Origin: Compostibacillus humi
Lineage (GTDB): Bacteria > Bacillota > Bacilli > Bacillales > Amphibacillaceae
Assembly (NCBI RefSeq): GCF_014637175.1
Contig: NZ_BMEV01000010.1
Span: forward strand, 1 to 64,000
Reading direction: 5' to 3'
DNA length: 64,000 bases
Shown: positions 8,548-16,528 of the stretch, in pieces
Layout of the letters: every line of letters begins with the position of its first letter
Numbering within the stretch: position 1 is the first letter of the stretch
Notes under the pieces: generated by a model
The model's input: only the letters and a program-made list of their open reading frames with translations
Databases searched by the model: none
Told to the model about the DNA's origin: nothing
Program-made: the position numbers and the translations under genes

Positions 8548-9099
8548 ATGAAAAAAATCGGGATTATTGTCGGCAGTATTCGGAAAGACTCGTTTTCAGG
8601 CAAAATTGCTGAAAATATTGCGGAATTATTTCCAGACGGCTATGAGACAGAAACGATAGAAATTGCCAATTTGCCATTATACAATCAGGATTATGACGCC
8701 AACTCACCGGAAGTGTACCATACGTTTCGGAACAAAGTAAAATCTATGTCTGCCATCCTATTTGTCACCCCCGAACATAACCGGTCTATTCCCGCAGCTT
8801 TAAAAAATGCTTTAGATGTCGGATCACGCCCATATGGAGAAAGTGTCTGGAACGGAAAACCGGCATTAATTATTAGCCATTCAATAAGCAATTTAAGCGG
8901 TTTCGGCGCCAACCACCATTTGCGGCAGGTGCTTACGTTTCTAAATATGCCGACAGTCCAGCAGCCGGAAGTATATCTGGCCAATTCCCAAGATTTACTG
9001 GATGATAGCGGAAAGTTTCAAAGCCGGGATACGGTGGAATTTTTACAGTCAGTTGTGCAAGCTTTTATTGAGTTAATAAACAAATATGAAGATAGCTAG
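8548..9099 (+). CDS. NADPH-dependent FMN reductase (NAD(P)H-quinone/azo reductase type)
   Basis: A 183-aa flavodoxin-fold flavoenzyme. The FMN phosphate loop is GSIRKDSFSGK (about 9-19). The second flavin contact is PEHNRSIPAALKNALD (about 75-90), the standard signature of the YieF/ChrR-like FMN_red family, followed by GKPALIISHS. It is soluble and cytoplasmic. Relatives reduce quinones, azo dyes or chromate with NAD(P)H. AAGGAATG precedes the ATG. It stands alone between a terminator and an intergenic region with a small transcript signal. Confidence 0.85.
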   Translation: MKKIGIIVGSIRKDSFSGKIAENIAELFPDGYETETIEIANLPLYNQDYDANSPEVYHTFRNKVKSMSAILFVTPEHNRSIPAALKNALDVGSRPYGESVWNGKPALIISHSISNLSGFGANHHLRQVLTFLNMPTVQQPEVYLANSQDLLDDSGKFQSRDTVEFLQSVVQAFIELINKYEDS

Positions 9100-9168
9100 T
9101 TCTCGGCTTCCCTTAAGGCCCGTCATTTTAGTTATTCACATTTCTATCAATAAATTGTCGAAAAATGT

Positions 9169-9352
9169 TTGAAATTGTCGGTTTTGCATGTTACAATATA
9201 ATCAGAACAAAAGGGGCTATAAATAAATTTGAAAACGTTTCCTATTTTTGAGGAAAAGTCGCTACGATAATAGGGGCAGCCATGGGATGGGTATGTAATC
9301 TAAGTAAAAAATGCTTTCAATGATCCTTTTTGGATATTGGGAGCATTTTTTT
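9169..9352 (+). ncRNA. unassigned short transcript: promoter, cre-like site, leader, terminator
   Basis: A sigma-A promoter (TTGAAA 9169-9174, 17 bp, TACAAT 9192-9197) predicts a start near 9204. A cre-like site TGAAAACGTTTCCT (9230-9243) lies in the transcribed region. A terminator with an AATGCT/AGCATT outer stem and inner CAAT/ATTG-type pairing (9310-9347), then seven T residues, ends it about 150 nt later. Between them is no long reading frame, only a possible 13-codon ORF whose ATG is at 9281. It could be a small RNA or the attenuated leader of the gene at 9409. No known riboswitch class was recognised. Confidence 0.5.
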
Positions 9353-9408
9353 CAATCATTATTTGCTAAAATAGAATTGAGTATGGAGGAAGCGAAAAGG
9401 GGAAAAGT

Positions 9409-9897
9409 ATGCGAGAGGAAAAACGTATTCCGAGAATATTATCTCTACTGGAAGCATTATGGAAACAGCAGCCCGAACTGCGTTTTCATCAGCTCATTTC
9501 CAATTTACAGCATGTCTATTCGGATGAAAATGCTAATTATGGAAAACAGCAGGTAAGGAAATTAGACGAATCCGGTAATTGGGTGCCATCTGCTTGTTTG
9601 GATTTCTTTTACTTGGAGGACGAAAAATGGGAAGCTTTTTTGCAAGAACAACTAACAAAGACAAACGATAACATCCTATGGTTTCATCATGTTACGGATC
9701 ATAAAGATTGTACCCATTTTTACATCGACGAAGAGAATGAATTGCTTCTGTCTTCGTTACACTTGGTCAACCATAAATATTATCCTGTCTACTATGACAA
9801 TGAGGAAAAAGATTACTATATCGTTAATGAAAGCGGGAAACGCTGCTATTCTATAGATATTGCCGTTAAGGTAAAGATGTTAAAACAGAGGACGTAG
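9409..9897 (+). CDS. hypothetical protein with DUF1040/YihD-like N-terminus
   Basis: A 162-aa soluble protein. Residues 6-40 (RIPRILSLLEALWKQQPELR, then FHQLI.NL) resemble the YihD/DUF1040 pattern of repeated ILxLLExxW and PDLRxxQLI motifs. The rest is acidic, rich in aromatic residues (Tyr, Trp, His), and unassigned. No membrane segment or signal peptide is visible. It lies downstream of the cre-like, terminator-ended leader at 9169-9352, which may control it. The function is unknown. Confidence 0.55.
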   Translation: MREEKRIPRILSLLEALWKQQPELRFHQLISNLQHVYSDENANYGKQQVRKLDESGNWVPSACLDFFYLEDEKWEAFLQEQLTKTNDNILWFHHVTDHKDCTHFYIDEENELLLSSLHLVNHKYYPVYYDNEEKDYYIVNESGKRCYSIDIAVKVKMLKQRT

Positions 9898-9907
9898 ACT
9901 TTTATCT

Positions 9908-9945
9908 TAGAGGAAATGGAGTAATAAAACTTTTCCTCTATTTTT
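9908..9945 (+). terminator. terminator after the 9409 gene
   Basis: Perfect 9-bp stem TAGAGGAAA/TTTCCTCTA with a 15-nt loop, followed by TTTTT. Confidence 0.7.
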
Positions 9946-9950
9946 AAATA

Positions 9951-9983
9951 AAAGCAGTACAGTGAAAACTGTACTGCTTTTTT
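9951..9983. terminator. bidirectional terminator between converging genes
   Basis: Perfect 13-bp stem AAAGCAGTACAGT/ACTGTACTGCTTT with a 4-nt loop; T-rich on both flanks, serving the 9409 gene and the minus-strand chemoreceptor. Confidence 0.85.
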
Positions 9984-10045
9984 ATCGGCAGAAGGGATAA
10001 AAATTAATTTTTATGCCTTTATGCCTTTTATTGCCGTATACAAGT

Positions 10046-11776
10046 CTAAACTTTAAACTTTTGAATCAGCTGCTGTAATTTCTCTGACATTTCGGCTAAT
10101 ACTTCCGCGGATGAAGTGATTTCTTCCATCGTTGCCAGCTGCTCCTCTGTCGTAGCCGCAACATGTTCGGCAGATCCGGCATTTTCTTTCGCATTGTCTT
10201 GAATGATGGCCGATGAATTGGCCACCTCGTTAACAGCTTGGATTACTGCTTCTGCTTCTTTTCGAATCTGATCTGTTTTTGCCACCATTTCTGCCATTTT
10301 GTCATTGACAAGGGTGAATTTCTCTTCGGTTAGTTTTGTAATTTCCAGTCCCTTCTCCACGTTTGAATTCACTTCCTGCATTGACTGCACCGTTTTGTGG
10401 CTGTCGATTTGGGTTTCCTTAATCAAGTTTTCAATTTGTTTTGCTGATTGCTGAGATTCTTCCGCCAATTTTCGCACTTCATCGGCAACGACGGCAAATC
10501 CTTTTCCATGCTCGCCGGCTCTTGCAGCTTCGATAGCAGCGTTTAATGCAAGCAAGTTCGTTTGTTCGGCAATTTCACTCATAATTGTTAAAATCTTGCC
10601 GATTTCCTTTGATTTTGAATCCAATGTTTGCAAGTATTGGTCAGACTGAGCAACCGATTGTTTAATGGAATTCATCTGTTTTAACGTCTCATTGACATAC
10701 TTGCTCCCAATGGTTGATTCCGTATAGGTGTCATCGGTAATCTTTTTAGCTTCTTCTGAAAAAGCAACGATCTGGTTTGCTCCTAAAGTAATTTGTTCTA
10801 AATCCTGTTTTGTTTGACTGATTGATTGTAATTGCTCGTCAGCACTTTTAGAAATGTCGAGGATGGAACCGGATATTTCCTCCGATGCTTTGACAGACTC
10901 ATTGGTACTGGCAGACAATTGTTCGGCAGATGCAGCAAGCTGTTCGGAATTTATGGAAATCTGTAACGTTAATTCTTTCATTGATTGTGCCATCCGCTTA
11001 AATGCAGCGTAAAGTGTACCAATTTCATCTTTATTTTTAACTTTTGCCGAAAGGGTATTTTCCGCTTCTCGCAAATCGCCGCTTTCAATCTGAATCGCAG
11101 CCTTTTCTAATATGGAAAGGGGCTTAATTACCCGGCGCAAATACAGTAACATACCAGTGGTAAATAGGATAAACAGAATGACGAATACTCCGATAATGAG
11201 CGGCAGATTATTGCTTATTACATCATGGAAAATATTTTTCACATCTTCCGCAGCGATATCAAGGCCGATTACTCCAACGATATCCCCATTTTCATTTGTT
11301 AACGGGACATAGGAAGACACGTATTGGCCGTATTCAGGATCATCAACAATGCCTGTACTTACCGGCTTGCCCTCGTGAATAGGTGTGAGATCTACCGGCT
11401 CTAAAACTTCTCCGATTTCGGATGCCATTTCAGACCCTTTTGGTTGTCCGTCAATCAACAAAACAAGGTCTCCATTCTCTTCAATGGATGCAGTAAATAG
11501 ATATAGTGCGTTCATCTTTTCTCGAAAGTCATTTAATTCATTTCGCAATTCCCAATATGTATCCGTTTCAACAGGATTACTAAGAAATTCATTGTAGGCA
11601 TCCATATCTAACTTGCCAGCAACGTTTTCAGCAAGGTTTACAGCATAGTTTGATAATGTATAACTTGTTGTCCGATCCGTTACTAATATTGTGGCGAGAA
11701 CGACAAATACGGAAAATAGGAGCAGACCAATCGTAACAGAAATTCCAATTCGTCTAACAATAGTCGTTTTTTTCAA
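10046..11776 (-). CDS. methyl-accepting chemotaxis protein
   Basis: A 576-aa transmembrane chemoreceptor. Helix 1 lies at about 10-33, an extracellular Cache-type sensor domain at about 35-190 (with VGVIGLDI near its end), and helix 2 at about 192-214. A HAMP domain follows, then a long coiled-coil signalling domain. The hairpin tip [20 protein letters not shown] with [16 protein letters not shown] is the CheA/CheW contact. I chose the TTG at 11776 behind GGGGAAGGTG; the ATG 27 nt upstream lacks a ribosome binding site. The ligand is unknown. A bidirectional terminator follows the gene. Confidence 0.93.
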   Translation of the reverse strand: MKKTTIVRRIGISVTIGLLLFSVFVVLATILVTDRTTSYTLSNYAVNLAENVAGKLDMDAYNEFLSNPVETDTYWELRNELNDFREKMNALYLFTASIEENGDLVLLIDGQPKGSEMASEIGEVLEPVDLTPIHEGKPVSTGIVDDPEYGQYVSSYVPLTNENGDIVGVIGLDIAAEDVKNIFHDVISNNLPLIIGVFVILFILFTTGMLLYLRRVIKPLSILEKAAIQIESGDLREAENTLSAKVKNKDEIGTLYAAFKRMAQSMKELTLQISINSEQLAASAEQLSASTNESVKASEEISGSILDISKSADEQLQSISQTKQDLEQITLGANQIVAFSEEAKKITDDTYTESTIGSKYVNETLKQMNSIKQSVAQSDQYLQTLDSKSKEIGKILTIMSEIAEQTNLLALNAAIEAARAGEHGKGFAVVADEVRKLAEESQQSAKQIENLIKETQIDSHKTVQSMQEVNSNVEKGLEITKLTEEKFTLVNDKMAEMVAKTDQIRKEAEAVIQAVNEVANSSAIIQDNAKENAGSAEHVAATTEEQLATMEEITSSAEVLAEMSEKLQQLIQKFKV

Positions 11777-12118
11777 AGTTACACCTTCCCCTCGAAGTTT
11801 CATAAATTATATTGCACTATTAATCGTAAAAAAAAAAATTATACCGACAAAATTATACATATTTTTTTCTGTATATTCAAATAGTATGATTATTCTGTTT
11901 GGAGTTTTCGCCCGTGAATACAATCTCTATGATTGAGGAAAAAAGGAAAGATGGAACTAGATTTCGATGCACTTATCTTGCGGAAAGATGAATTTTGGCT
12001 AATCCATAGTGATAGAATCGAAAAAATTTAAGGGGTTTGATGGAGAAAGCAGAGATCGTATGTCAAGAGTAGGTCGCTACATCCAATAAAGCGCTTTAGG
12101 GAATACGAAACAAAAAAC

Positions 12119-12149
12119 GCTTGAACCCAGAAGAATACGGGATTCAAGC
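12119..12149 (-). terminator. terminator of the CarD-like gene
   Basis: Read on the minus strand, GCTTGAAtCCC pairs with GGGtTCAAGC around a 10-nt loop and is followed by GTTTTTTG. The 335 nt between here and the chemoreceptor start (11777-12118) hold no gene that I can support. Confidence 0.75.
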
Positions 12150-12232
12150 AGCTTATAGCATTATTATTTCCACTGTCTGAAAAACTTGGAGCAGTTCAAT
12201 TTCGCAAGGTGCAGTTATTATTATTATTTGTA

Positions 12233-12742
12233 TTATATTTTTACTTTTTCTGAAATCAATTTATATATTCTATCACTCACTTCTTCTTCTGTAAGGTCCA
12301 ATGCGATAGCTAATTCCTTAAATAATATGTTCTCGATTTGTTTCAGAAGCCTGCTGTCATTTTCGTAAAATTTTTTGCCGTTTATTTCTGTTTCTATTTT
12401 TTTGCGAATTAGTGCATTGGCAACGCGGGAAATTTCTTTCCTGTTGCCCGAGTTAATTATTTTGGAAAAGGTTTGATGTCGTAATTGGGCTTTTTCAATC
12501 CAATCTGACCCGTCATCGGTATGGAATGATGCGATAATTGTTTCGGCTTCTTCCTTGTCCATTAATTTAAGTATATTTTTTTCGTTATCTACTGGTGCAT
12601 TTATCGTTAATCCTTGGCTGTTTTCAATTGGGTGCAACACGTAGTACGTTTTCTTCCGACCTGCGAAGGTTTTCTCGCAAATATTATCGATACGACAAAT
12701 ACCATGTCCGGAATAAATAATTAATTCCCCAATATTATGCAT
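12233..12742 (-). CDS. CarD/CdnL-like RNA polymerase-interacting regulator
   Basis: A 169-aa protein with an N-terminal CarD_CdnL_TRCF domain (1-65). The start MHNIGELIIYSGHGICRIDNI, then YYVLHPIEN and INAPVDN, is the Tudor-like RNA-polymerase beta-subunit binding module. A helical C-terminal half (about 75-165) would contact promoter DNA. It resembles B. subtilis YdeB. Members stabilise open complexes or otherwise adjust initiation. AAGGAG precedes the ATG. It is transcribed divergently from a MarR gene, and their control regions share two operator-like dyads, so it is probably MarR-regulated. Confidence 0.8.
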   Translation of the reverse strand: MHNIGELIIYSGHGICRIDNICEKTFAGRKKTYYVLHPIENSQGLTINAPVDNEKNILKLMDKEEAETIIASFHTDDGSDWIEKAQLRHQTFSKIINSGNRKEISRVANALIRKKIETEINGKKFYENDSRLLKQIENILFKELAIALDLTEEEVSDRIYKLISEKVKI

Positions 12743-12764
12743 GGAATTAGCTCCTTAAGTAATA

Positions 12765-12851
12765 TTGTCAACTTAGTTGACTATATTAATTGTAAACCTA
12801 ATTGATAAAAATGTCAACTTGATTGACAATGGATGGCTGCTTCTGTATATT
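12765..12851. promoter_or_regulatory. divergent promoters with two shared MarR-type operators
   Basis: Two near-identical dyads, GTCAACTTAGTTGAC (12767-12781) and GTCAACTTGATTGAC (12813-12827), lie 46 bp apart. The right one contains the -35 boxes of both promoters. Plus strand: TTGACA 12823-12828, 17 bp, TATATT 12846-12851, for marR. Minus strand: TTGACA 12817-12812, 17 bp, TACAAT 12794-12789, for the CarD-like gene. The left dyad covers the minus-strand start site. Confidence 0.8.
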
Positions 12852-12877
12852 AATTTTGATAATGTTATAGGAGTGGA

Positions 12878-13312
12878 ATGATGAGCAGGGAAAGAACAGA
12901 ATTAGATTTAATAGATTTAATTAGTGAACGGCATCAAACACTACGCAAGTTGCTGCAAGACAAATGGAACGAACGGAGCAATATATATTTATCCAATTCG
13001 GAATGGTTTATTTTAGCAAGAATATATCAGCAAGGAACAACGACAATCTCAGATATTACCAAAACGGTCGATATCTCAAGGCAGGCAACCCATAAGTTTA
13101 TAAGGCAGCTTGCGGACAAGAATTTAGTTGAGATACAGAGCCTTGAAAATAATAAGAAGAAAAAGGCAATCTGTTTAACTGAACTAGGCAAGGAATGCTA
13201 TGAGAAAAATGTCGGAATGAAGATCGAACTTGAAGGAAAAATTGCCAATCAGATTGGGAAAGAAAAAGTTCATGCACTGAAGGAAATACTGCAATTAGAT
13301 TGGGGATTGTAG
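12878..13312 (+). CDS. MarR family transcriptional regulator
   Basis: A 144-aa winged-helix regulator. The helix-turn-helix lies at about 55-95 (TTISDITKTVDISRQATHKFIRQLADKNLVE), followed by the wing (IQSLENNKKKKAICLTELG). Flanking helices would form the dimer. It faces the CarD-like gene with shared palindromes that look like its own operators, which suggests repression of both genes. No effector is evident. ATG at 12878 (or 12881) follows TAGGAG. Confidence 0.87.
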   Translation: MMSRERTELDLIDLISERHQTLRKLLQDKWNERSNIYLSNSEWFILARIYQQGTTTISDITKTVDISRQATHKFIRQLADKNLVEIQSLENNKKKKAICLTELGKECYEKNVGMKIELEGKIANQIGKEKVHALKEILQLDWGL

Positions 13313-13408
13313 TTGGCGTAAACATTTCGTTTACGCTTTTTCTTTCGTACATAATTCCCTTTTCTGTGAGAAATGATAGTAATAACAAGATAAAAGGAGA
13401 GCAGAGAA

Positions 13409-13651
13409 ATGGATGTTTGCCCTTTATGCAATGGGTTAGAGACGATTCGGATTCAGTGTCCGCAATGTCAGTCGGCTATGGAAGACCAAGGGAAAATTAC
13501 CGATTACTTTGATGACTACAGCCCTTATTTGGATATCGAAATAATGAAGATGACGGATGGCAATCCCCGTTCTTTGGAAGAACACCAATGCCTTCATTAT
13601 TTTTATTGCAGCAGATGTAAATATGAGGAAATAAAAGGAGTTCAGGAATAG
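13409..13651 (+). CDS. small CxxC-rich (probable zinc-binding) protein
   Basis: An 80-aa cytoplasmic protein with three CxxC pairs: CPLC (4-7), CPQC (17-20) and CSRC (near 70). The first two flank a short loop typical of a zinc knuckle. The middle (DYFDDYSPYLDIEI) is acidic and aromatic. Bacilli carry many such short zinc-ribbon proteins without assigned function. An AAAGGAGAG site precedes the ATG. Metal binding is inference. Confidence 0.65.
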   Translation: MDVCPLCNGLETIRIQCPQCQSAMEDQGKITDYFDDYSPYLDIEIMKMTDGNPRSLEEHQCLHYFYCSRCKYEEIKGVQE

Positions 13652-13802
13652 CCGCTTGAAAAATACATTCCCTCACTGGTCCCTCCTTAGTAAATTTATT
13701 CTCCCTCGCAAGACTTTGCATTTATTCCAAAATATATTTCAAAAAAGTTCTATATTTCACCTTTTCGAATATGTTTTATAAAAAATAAGGCAATGAATGT
13801 AC

Positions 13803-13839
13803 TTGGACATTTGACAATCCAAAAATGTAATCGCTTCCA
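13803..13839 (+). promoter_or_regulatory. promoter with overlapping cre-like site before the DAACS symporter
   Basis: TTGGAC (13803-13808), 17 bp, TGTAAT (13826-13831). The -10 box lies inside TGTAATCGCTTCCA (13826-13839), which fits the CcpA cre consensus with one deviation. This predicts carbon catabolite repression. The rest of 13652-13934 holds only a 6-codon ORF (from 13872) behind a strong GGGAGGTGG site. Confidence 0.5.
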
Positions 13840-13934
13840 ATAATTGTAGTGCAAAAACGGGAGGTGGTTCATGATTATCCTGCCAGACTAGGAAAAGTTG
13901 TCCGTAAAAATAGTCATAGAAAGGTAGGTAATGA

Positions 13935-15158
13935 ATGAGCTTAACAAAGAAAATTTTAATTGCCCTTGTACTTGGGGTTATTGTCGGTATTATTTTTACA
14001 TTTGTGCCGGAGAGTGCCTTTTCTCCTGTCAATCAATATGTGCTGACGCCAGTAGGGAAAATATTTGTTAACTTAATTATGATGCTCGTCGTTCCCATTG
14101 TCTTTGTATCTATTGTGCTCGGTACTGCCGGCCTTGGCGAACCGGCAAAACTAGGAAAAATTGGTGTTCAAACGATTAGTTTTTTTCTCGCCACTACGGC
14201 GATTGCCCTATGTATTAGCCTTGCATTAGCATATGTGATAAAACCGGGGACTGAAGGTGTATTTGACGTAAGCATTGCCGATTTCGAAGCAAATGAAGCG
14301 CCGCCAATTGTGGAAACGCTCGTAAATATTATCCCGACGAACCCAATTGCTTCAATGACCGCCGGTGATATGCTGCAAGTGATTGCCTTTGCCATCTTCG
14401 TTGGAATTGCTCTCGCCTATTTAGGGGAGAAAACAAAAGGAATATATCGGTTATTTGAACAGGCTAATGAGATTCTAATGCTGCTAGTAAATATGATCAT
14501 GAAATTTGCTCCTTATGGTGCTTTTGCATTGATTGCTTCAGCCATTGGCGGAGCTGGATTGGATGCGATTGGCTCCATGGGTGCTTATATGGGAACGGTT
14601 ATTTTAGGGTTGTTTGTCCATGCTGGTATAACTTATAGTCTCATAATTTGGTTTCTCGGACGGGCGAACCCGCTTCACTTTTATAAAGGATTTTTCCCGG
14701 CTATGTCAGTCGCATTTAGTACATCCAGTTCCAATGCAACCTTGCCGATATCGATGAAAACGGCTCAGGAAAATCTTGGGGTAAGCAAAAATATAAGCAG
14801 TTTCGTTCTGCCATTGGGCGCCACCATCAACATGGACGGAACGGCTATTATGCAGGCTACGGCGGCAGTATTTATTTCCCAAGTGTATGCTATTCCTCTT
14901 GAATTTAGCGATATTATCATAATTATATTAACGGCAACATTGGCAAGTATCGGTACAGCGGGGGTTCCTGGGGTCGGGCTAATCATGCTGGCCATGGTGT
15001 TAAACCAGGTCGGACTTCCGGTAGAAGGAATCGCACTTATCATCGGCATCGACCGAATTCTCGATATGCTAAGAACGGCTGTCAATATTACAGGAGACGC
15101 CGCTTGTGCATATATTATTTCTGAAAACGAAAAGCGCAAACTGAAAAAAGCAGGGTAA
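13935..15158 (+). CDS. DAACS family dicarboxylate/glutamate:cation symporter
   Basis: A 407-aa membrane symporter of the GltP/GltT/DctP family. It has eight helices and two re-entrant hairpins. The first hairpin carries the Ser-rich motif AFSTSSSNATLP (about 257-268), and the sodium/substrate helix NMDGTAIMQ follows (about 296-304). A late helix has the substrate-contacting D and R/N in ILDMLRTAVNITGDA. It moves glutamate, aspartate or C4-dicarboxylates with protons or sodium. Which one is not decidable here. A cre-like site over the promoter suggests glucose repression. Confidence 0.88.
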   Translation: MSLTKKILIALVLGVIVGIIFTFVPESAFSPVNQYVLTPVGKIFVNLIMMLVVPIVFVSIVLGTAGLGEPAKLGKIGVQTISFFLATTAIALCISLALAYVIKPGTEGVFDVSIADFEANEAPPIVETLVNIIPTNPIASMTAGDMLQVIAFAIFVGIALAYLGEKTKGIYRLFEQANEILMLLVNMIMKFAPYGAFALIASAIGGAGLDAIGSMGAYMGTVILGLFVHAGITYSLIIWFLGRANPLHFYKGFFPAMSVAFSTSSSNATLPISMKTAQENLGVSKNISSFVLPLGATINMDGTAIMQATAAVFISQVYAIPLEFSDIIIIILTATLASIGTAGVPGVGLIMLAMVLNQVGLPVEGIALIIGIDRILDMLRTAVNITGDAACAYIISENEKRKLKKAG

Positions 15159-15165
15159 ATGAAAG

Positions 15166-15197
15166 AAACCGCCACGGCAATTTCGGTGGCGGTTTTC
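15166..15197. terminator. bidirectional terminator
   Basis: Stem AAACCGCCAC / GTGGCGGTTT around a 10-nt loop; serves the symporter and the converging SAM-controlled gene. Confidence 0.85.
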
Positions 15198-15200
15198 TTG

Positions 15201-15542
15201 CTAAATCTTCTCCTTATAAAACACAATATCGATATAATTTCCCTTCCCTTTAATAATTTTTAAACCTTGCTCCCTTAATTCACTCCATATTTTATAGTCG
15301 AGGGAGAAGGGAGACCGGTTTTTCAAGTATTCCAATTCCTCTTTGCCCACCTTTACAAGGTAGGATTCTTTTTCTCCATTTTGGACAATAATTTCATAGG
15401 TTTGCAGCTTCCAAATCACAAGTTCGTACCCTGAATCCCATTCCTTTAATTGGTTCTCCATCGTTTTGGCAACAGTTAGAAGAAATTTCTCTCCGCTGAA
15501 GCTTTTGGACATATACCCTCTTATCATTCCGCTGACATTCAT
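15201..15542 (-). CDS. uncharacterised 113-aa protein under SAM-I riboswitch control
   Basis: I do not recognise a family. The soluble protein starts MNVSGMIRGYMSKSFSGEK. A helix follows (TVAKTMENQLKEW), then an apparent beta-rich core (YELVIWKLQTYEIIVQNGEK, SYLVKVGKEE). It ends with IIKGKGNYIDIVFYKEKI. No signal peptide or membrane helix is seen. The ATG at 15542 has AAAGGAGG 8 nt upstream. A complete SAM-I riboswitch with its own promoter and terminator stands directly before it, so it should be made when S-adenosylmethionine is low. A role in methionine or sulfur metabolism is inferred from that alone. Confidence 0.7.
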   Translation of the reverse strand: MNVSGMIRGYMSKSFSGEKFLLTVAKTMENQLKEWDSGYELVIWKLQTYEIIVQNGEKESYLVKVGKEELEYLKNRSPFSLDYKIWSELREQGLKIIKGKGNYIDIVFYKEKI

Positions 15543-15582
15543 TAAATTTTCCTCCTTTATGGCACCAAGAGGCAAACGAAAG

Positions 15583-15728
15583 AAGCCCTTTATTGCCTGA
15601 ACACAACAAAGGGCTTAAGGCCGATGTCATCATTCAAAGCAATAAGCTTTGCTGGTTGGAGCACCTTACCATATCCGGCAGGTTGCTGTGAAGTCATTGA
15701 GCCAGTTCTCTCGTTCACTCTTGATAAC
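15583..15728 (-). promoter_or_regulatory. SAM-I (S-box) riboswitch with terminator platform
   Basis: Aptamer 15728-15626 on the minus strand. P1 is GTTATCA/TGATGAC. TTATCAAGAG starts the conserved core. P2 is GTGAA/TTCAC, enclosing AACTGGCTC. AGCAACC and AAGGTGCTCCAACCAGCA are the conserved joining segments, and P4 is CAAAGC/GCTTTG. The platform is a 9-bp AAGCCCTTT/AAAGGGCTT stem (15608-15616 with 15583-15591), with a modest T-rich tail. A TATAAT box at 15751-15746 supplies the promoter. Confidence 0.9.
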
Positions 15729-15777
15729 CTTATTTAATTTCCTCCATTATACCATAAATAGGAAAAAATCTATTCGG

Positions 15778-16365
15778 CTAGTTGTCCCCGGTTATATTTG
15801 GATAAATGCCAAATTGTTTTAATTCCCGAACGACACGGGAAACAGGCAAACCGACGACATTAAAATAATCTCCGATAATTTGTTTGACGAAAATGGCTCC
15901 ATAATGCTGAATACCGTATGCTCCTGCTTTATCATATGGCTCCTCGGTAGCAATATAGGCTTCAATTTCCTCTTTTTTTAATGGCCAAAATTCCACCTTT
16001 GTTCGTTCCGCAAACACTTTTTCTCGGTTTTCTGAACGGATACATACACCGGTATAAACGTCATGGATGTTTCCGCTTAATGAAGAAATCATTTCGAAGG
16101 CATGAACTCTATTATTTGGTTTTTCCAGGATTTGCTCCTCAAATGCCACAATCGTATCTGCTGATAAAATTACTTCATTGGAGTTGCTTATTGGAACTGC
16201 TTGTCCTTTTCGCTTAGCCAGCTCGGTTACTTTTTCCATTGGGTCCTTCGTTTTTATTTCAGATTCATCAATGTCAGGTATTCGTATTGTAAAAGGAATA
16301 TTCACTTGCTTCAAAATCTGTTGTCTTCTCGGTGACGCAGACGCAAGAATCAATATTTTTTCCAA
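15778..16365 (-). CDS. maf: Maf nucleoside triphosphate pyrophosphatase
   Basis: A 195-aa Maf/Ham1-superfamily enzyme, which hydrolyses non-canonical or dTTP/UTP-type nucleotides to monophosphates, limiting their incorporation. The signature LASASPRRQQIL (7-18) binds the phosphates. The conserved ILSADTIVAF (about 66-75), GNIHDVYTGVCI and EPYDKAGAYGIQ motifs are all present. It is cytoplasmic and of full length. In many Bacilli maf lies next to radC and mreB; here it is between the SAM-controlled orphan and an MMPL cluster, with its own AGGAGGC site. Confidence 0.94.
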   Translation of the reverse strand: MEKILILASASPRRQQILKQVNIPFTIRIPDIDESEIKTKDPMEKVTELAKRKGQAVPISNSNEVILSADTIVAFEEQILEKPNNRVHAFEMISSLSGNIHDVYTGVCIRSENREKVFAERTKVEFWPLKKEEIEAYIATEEPYDKAGAYGIQHYGAIFVKQIIGDYFNVVGLPVSRVVRELKQFGIYPNITGDN

Positions 16366-16487
16366 AACTAAGCCTCCTCTAGAATAGTAAACAAAGATAC
16401 ATAACGACTAGAATGATAAAATTGAAATATGCGCTTGGGATTTATGACTCTTTTTCCATACTATTGTACAAAAATGGAAAAGAAAAA

Positions 16488-16517
16488 GATACCAGTCTGG
16501 AAATACAGACTGGTATC
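16488..16517 (-). terminator. terminator of the MMPL/secreted-protein operon
   Basis: Perfect 12-bp stem GATACCAGTCTG/CAGACTGGTATC, 6-nt loop, then TTTTTC on the minus strand. Confidence 0.85.
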
Positions 16518-16528
16518 TGTAAAATTTG

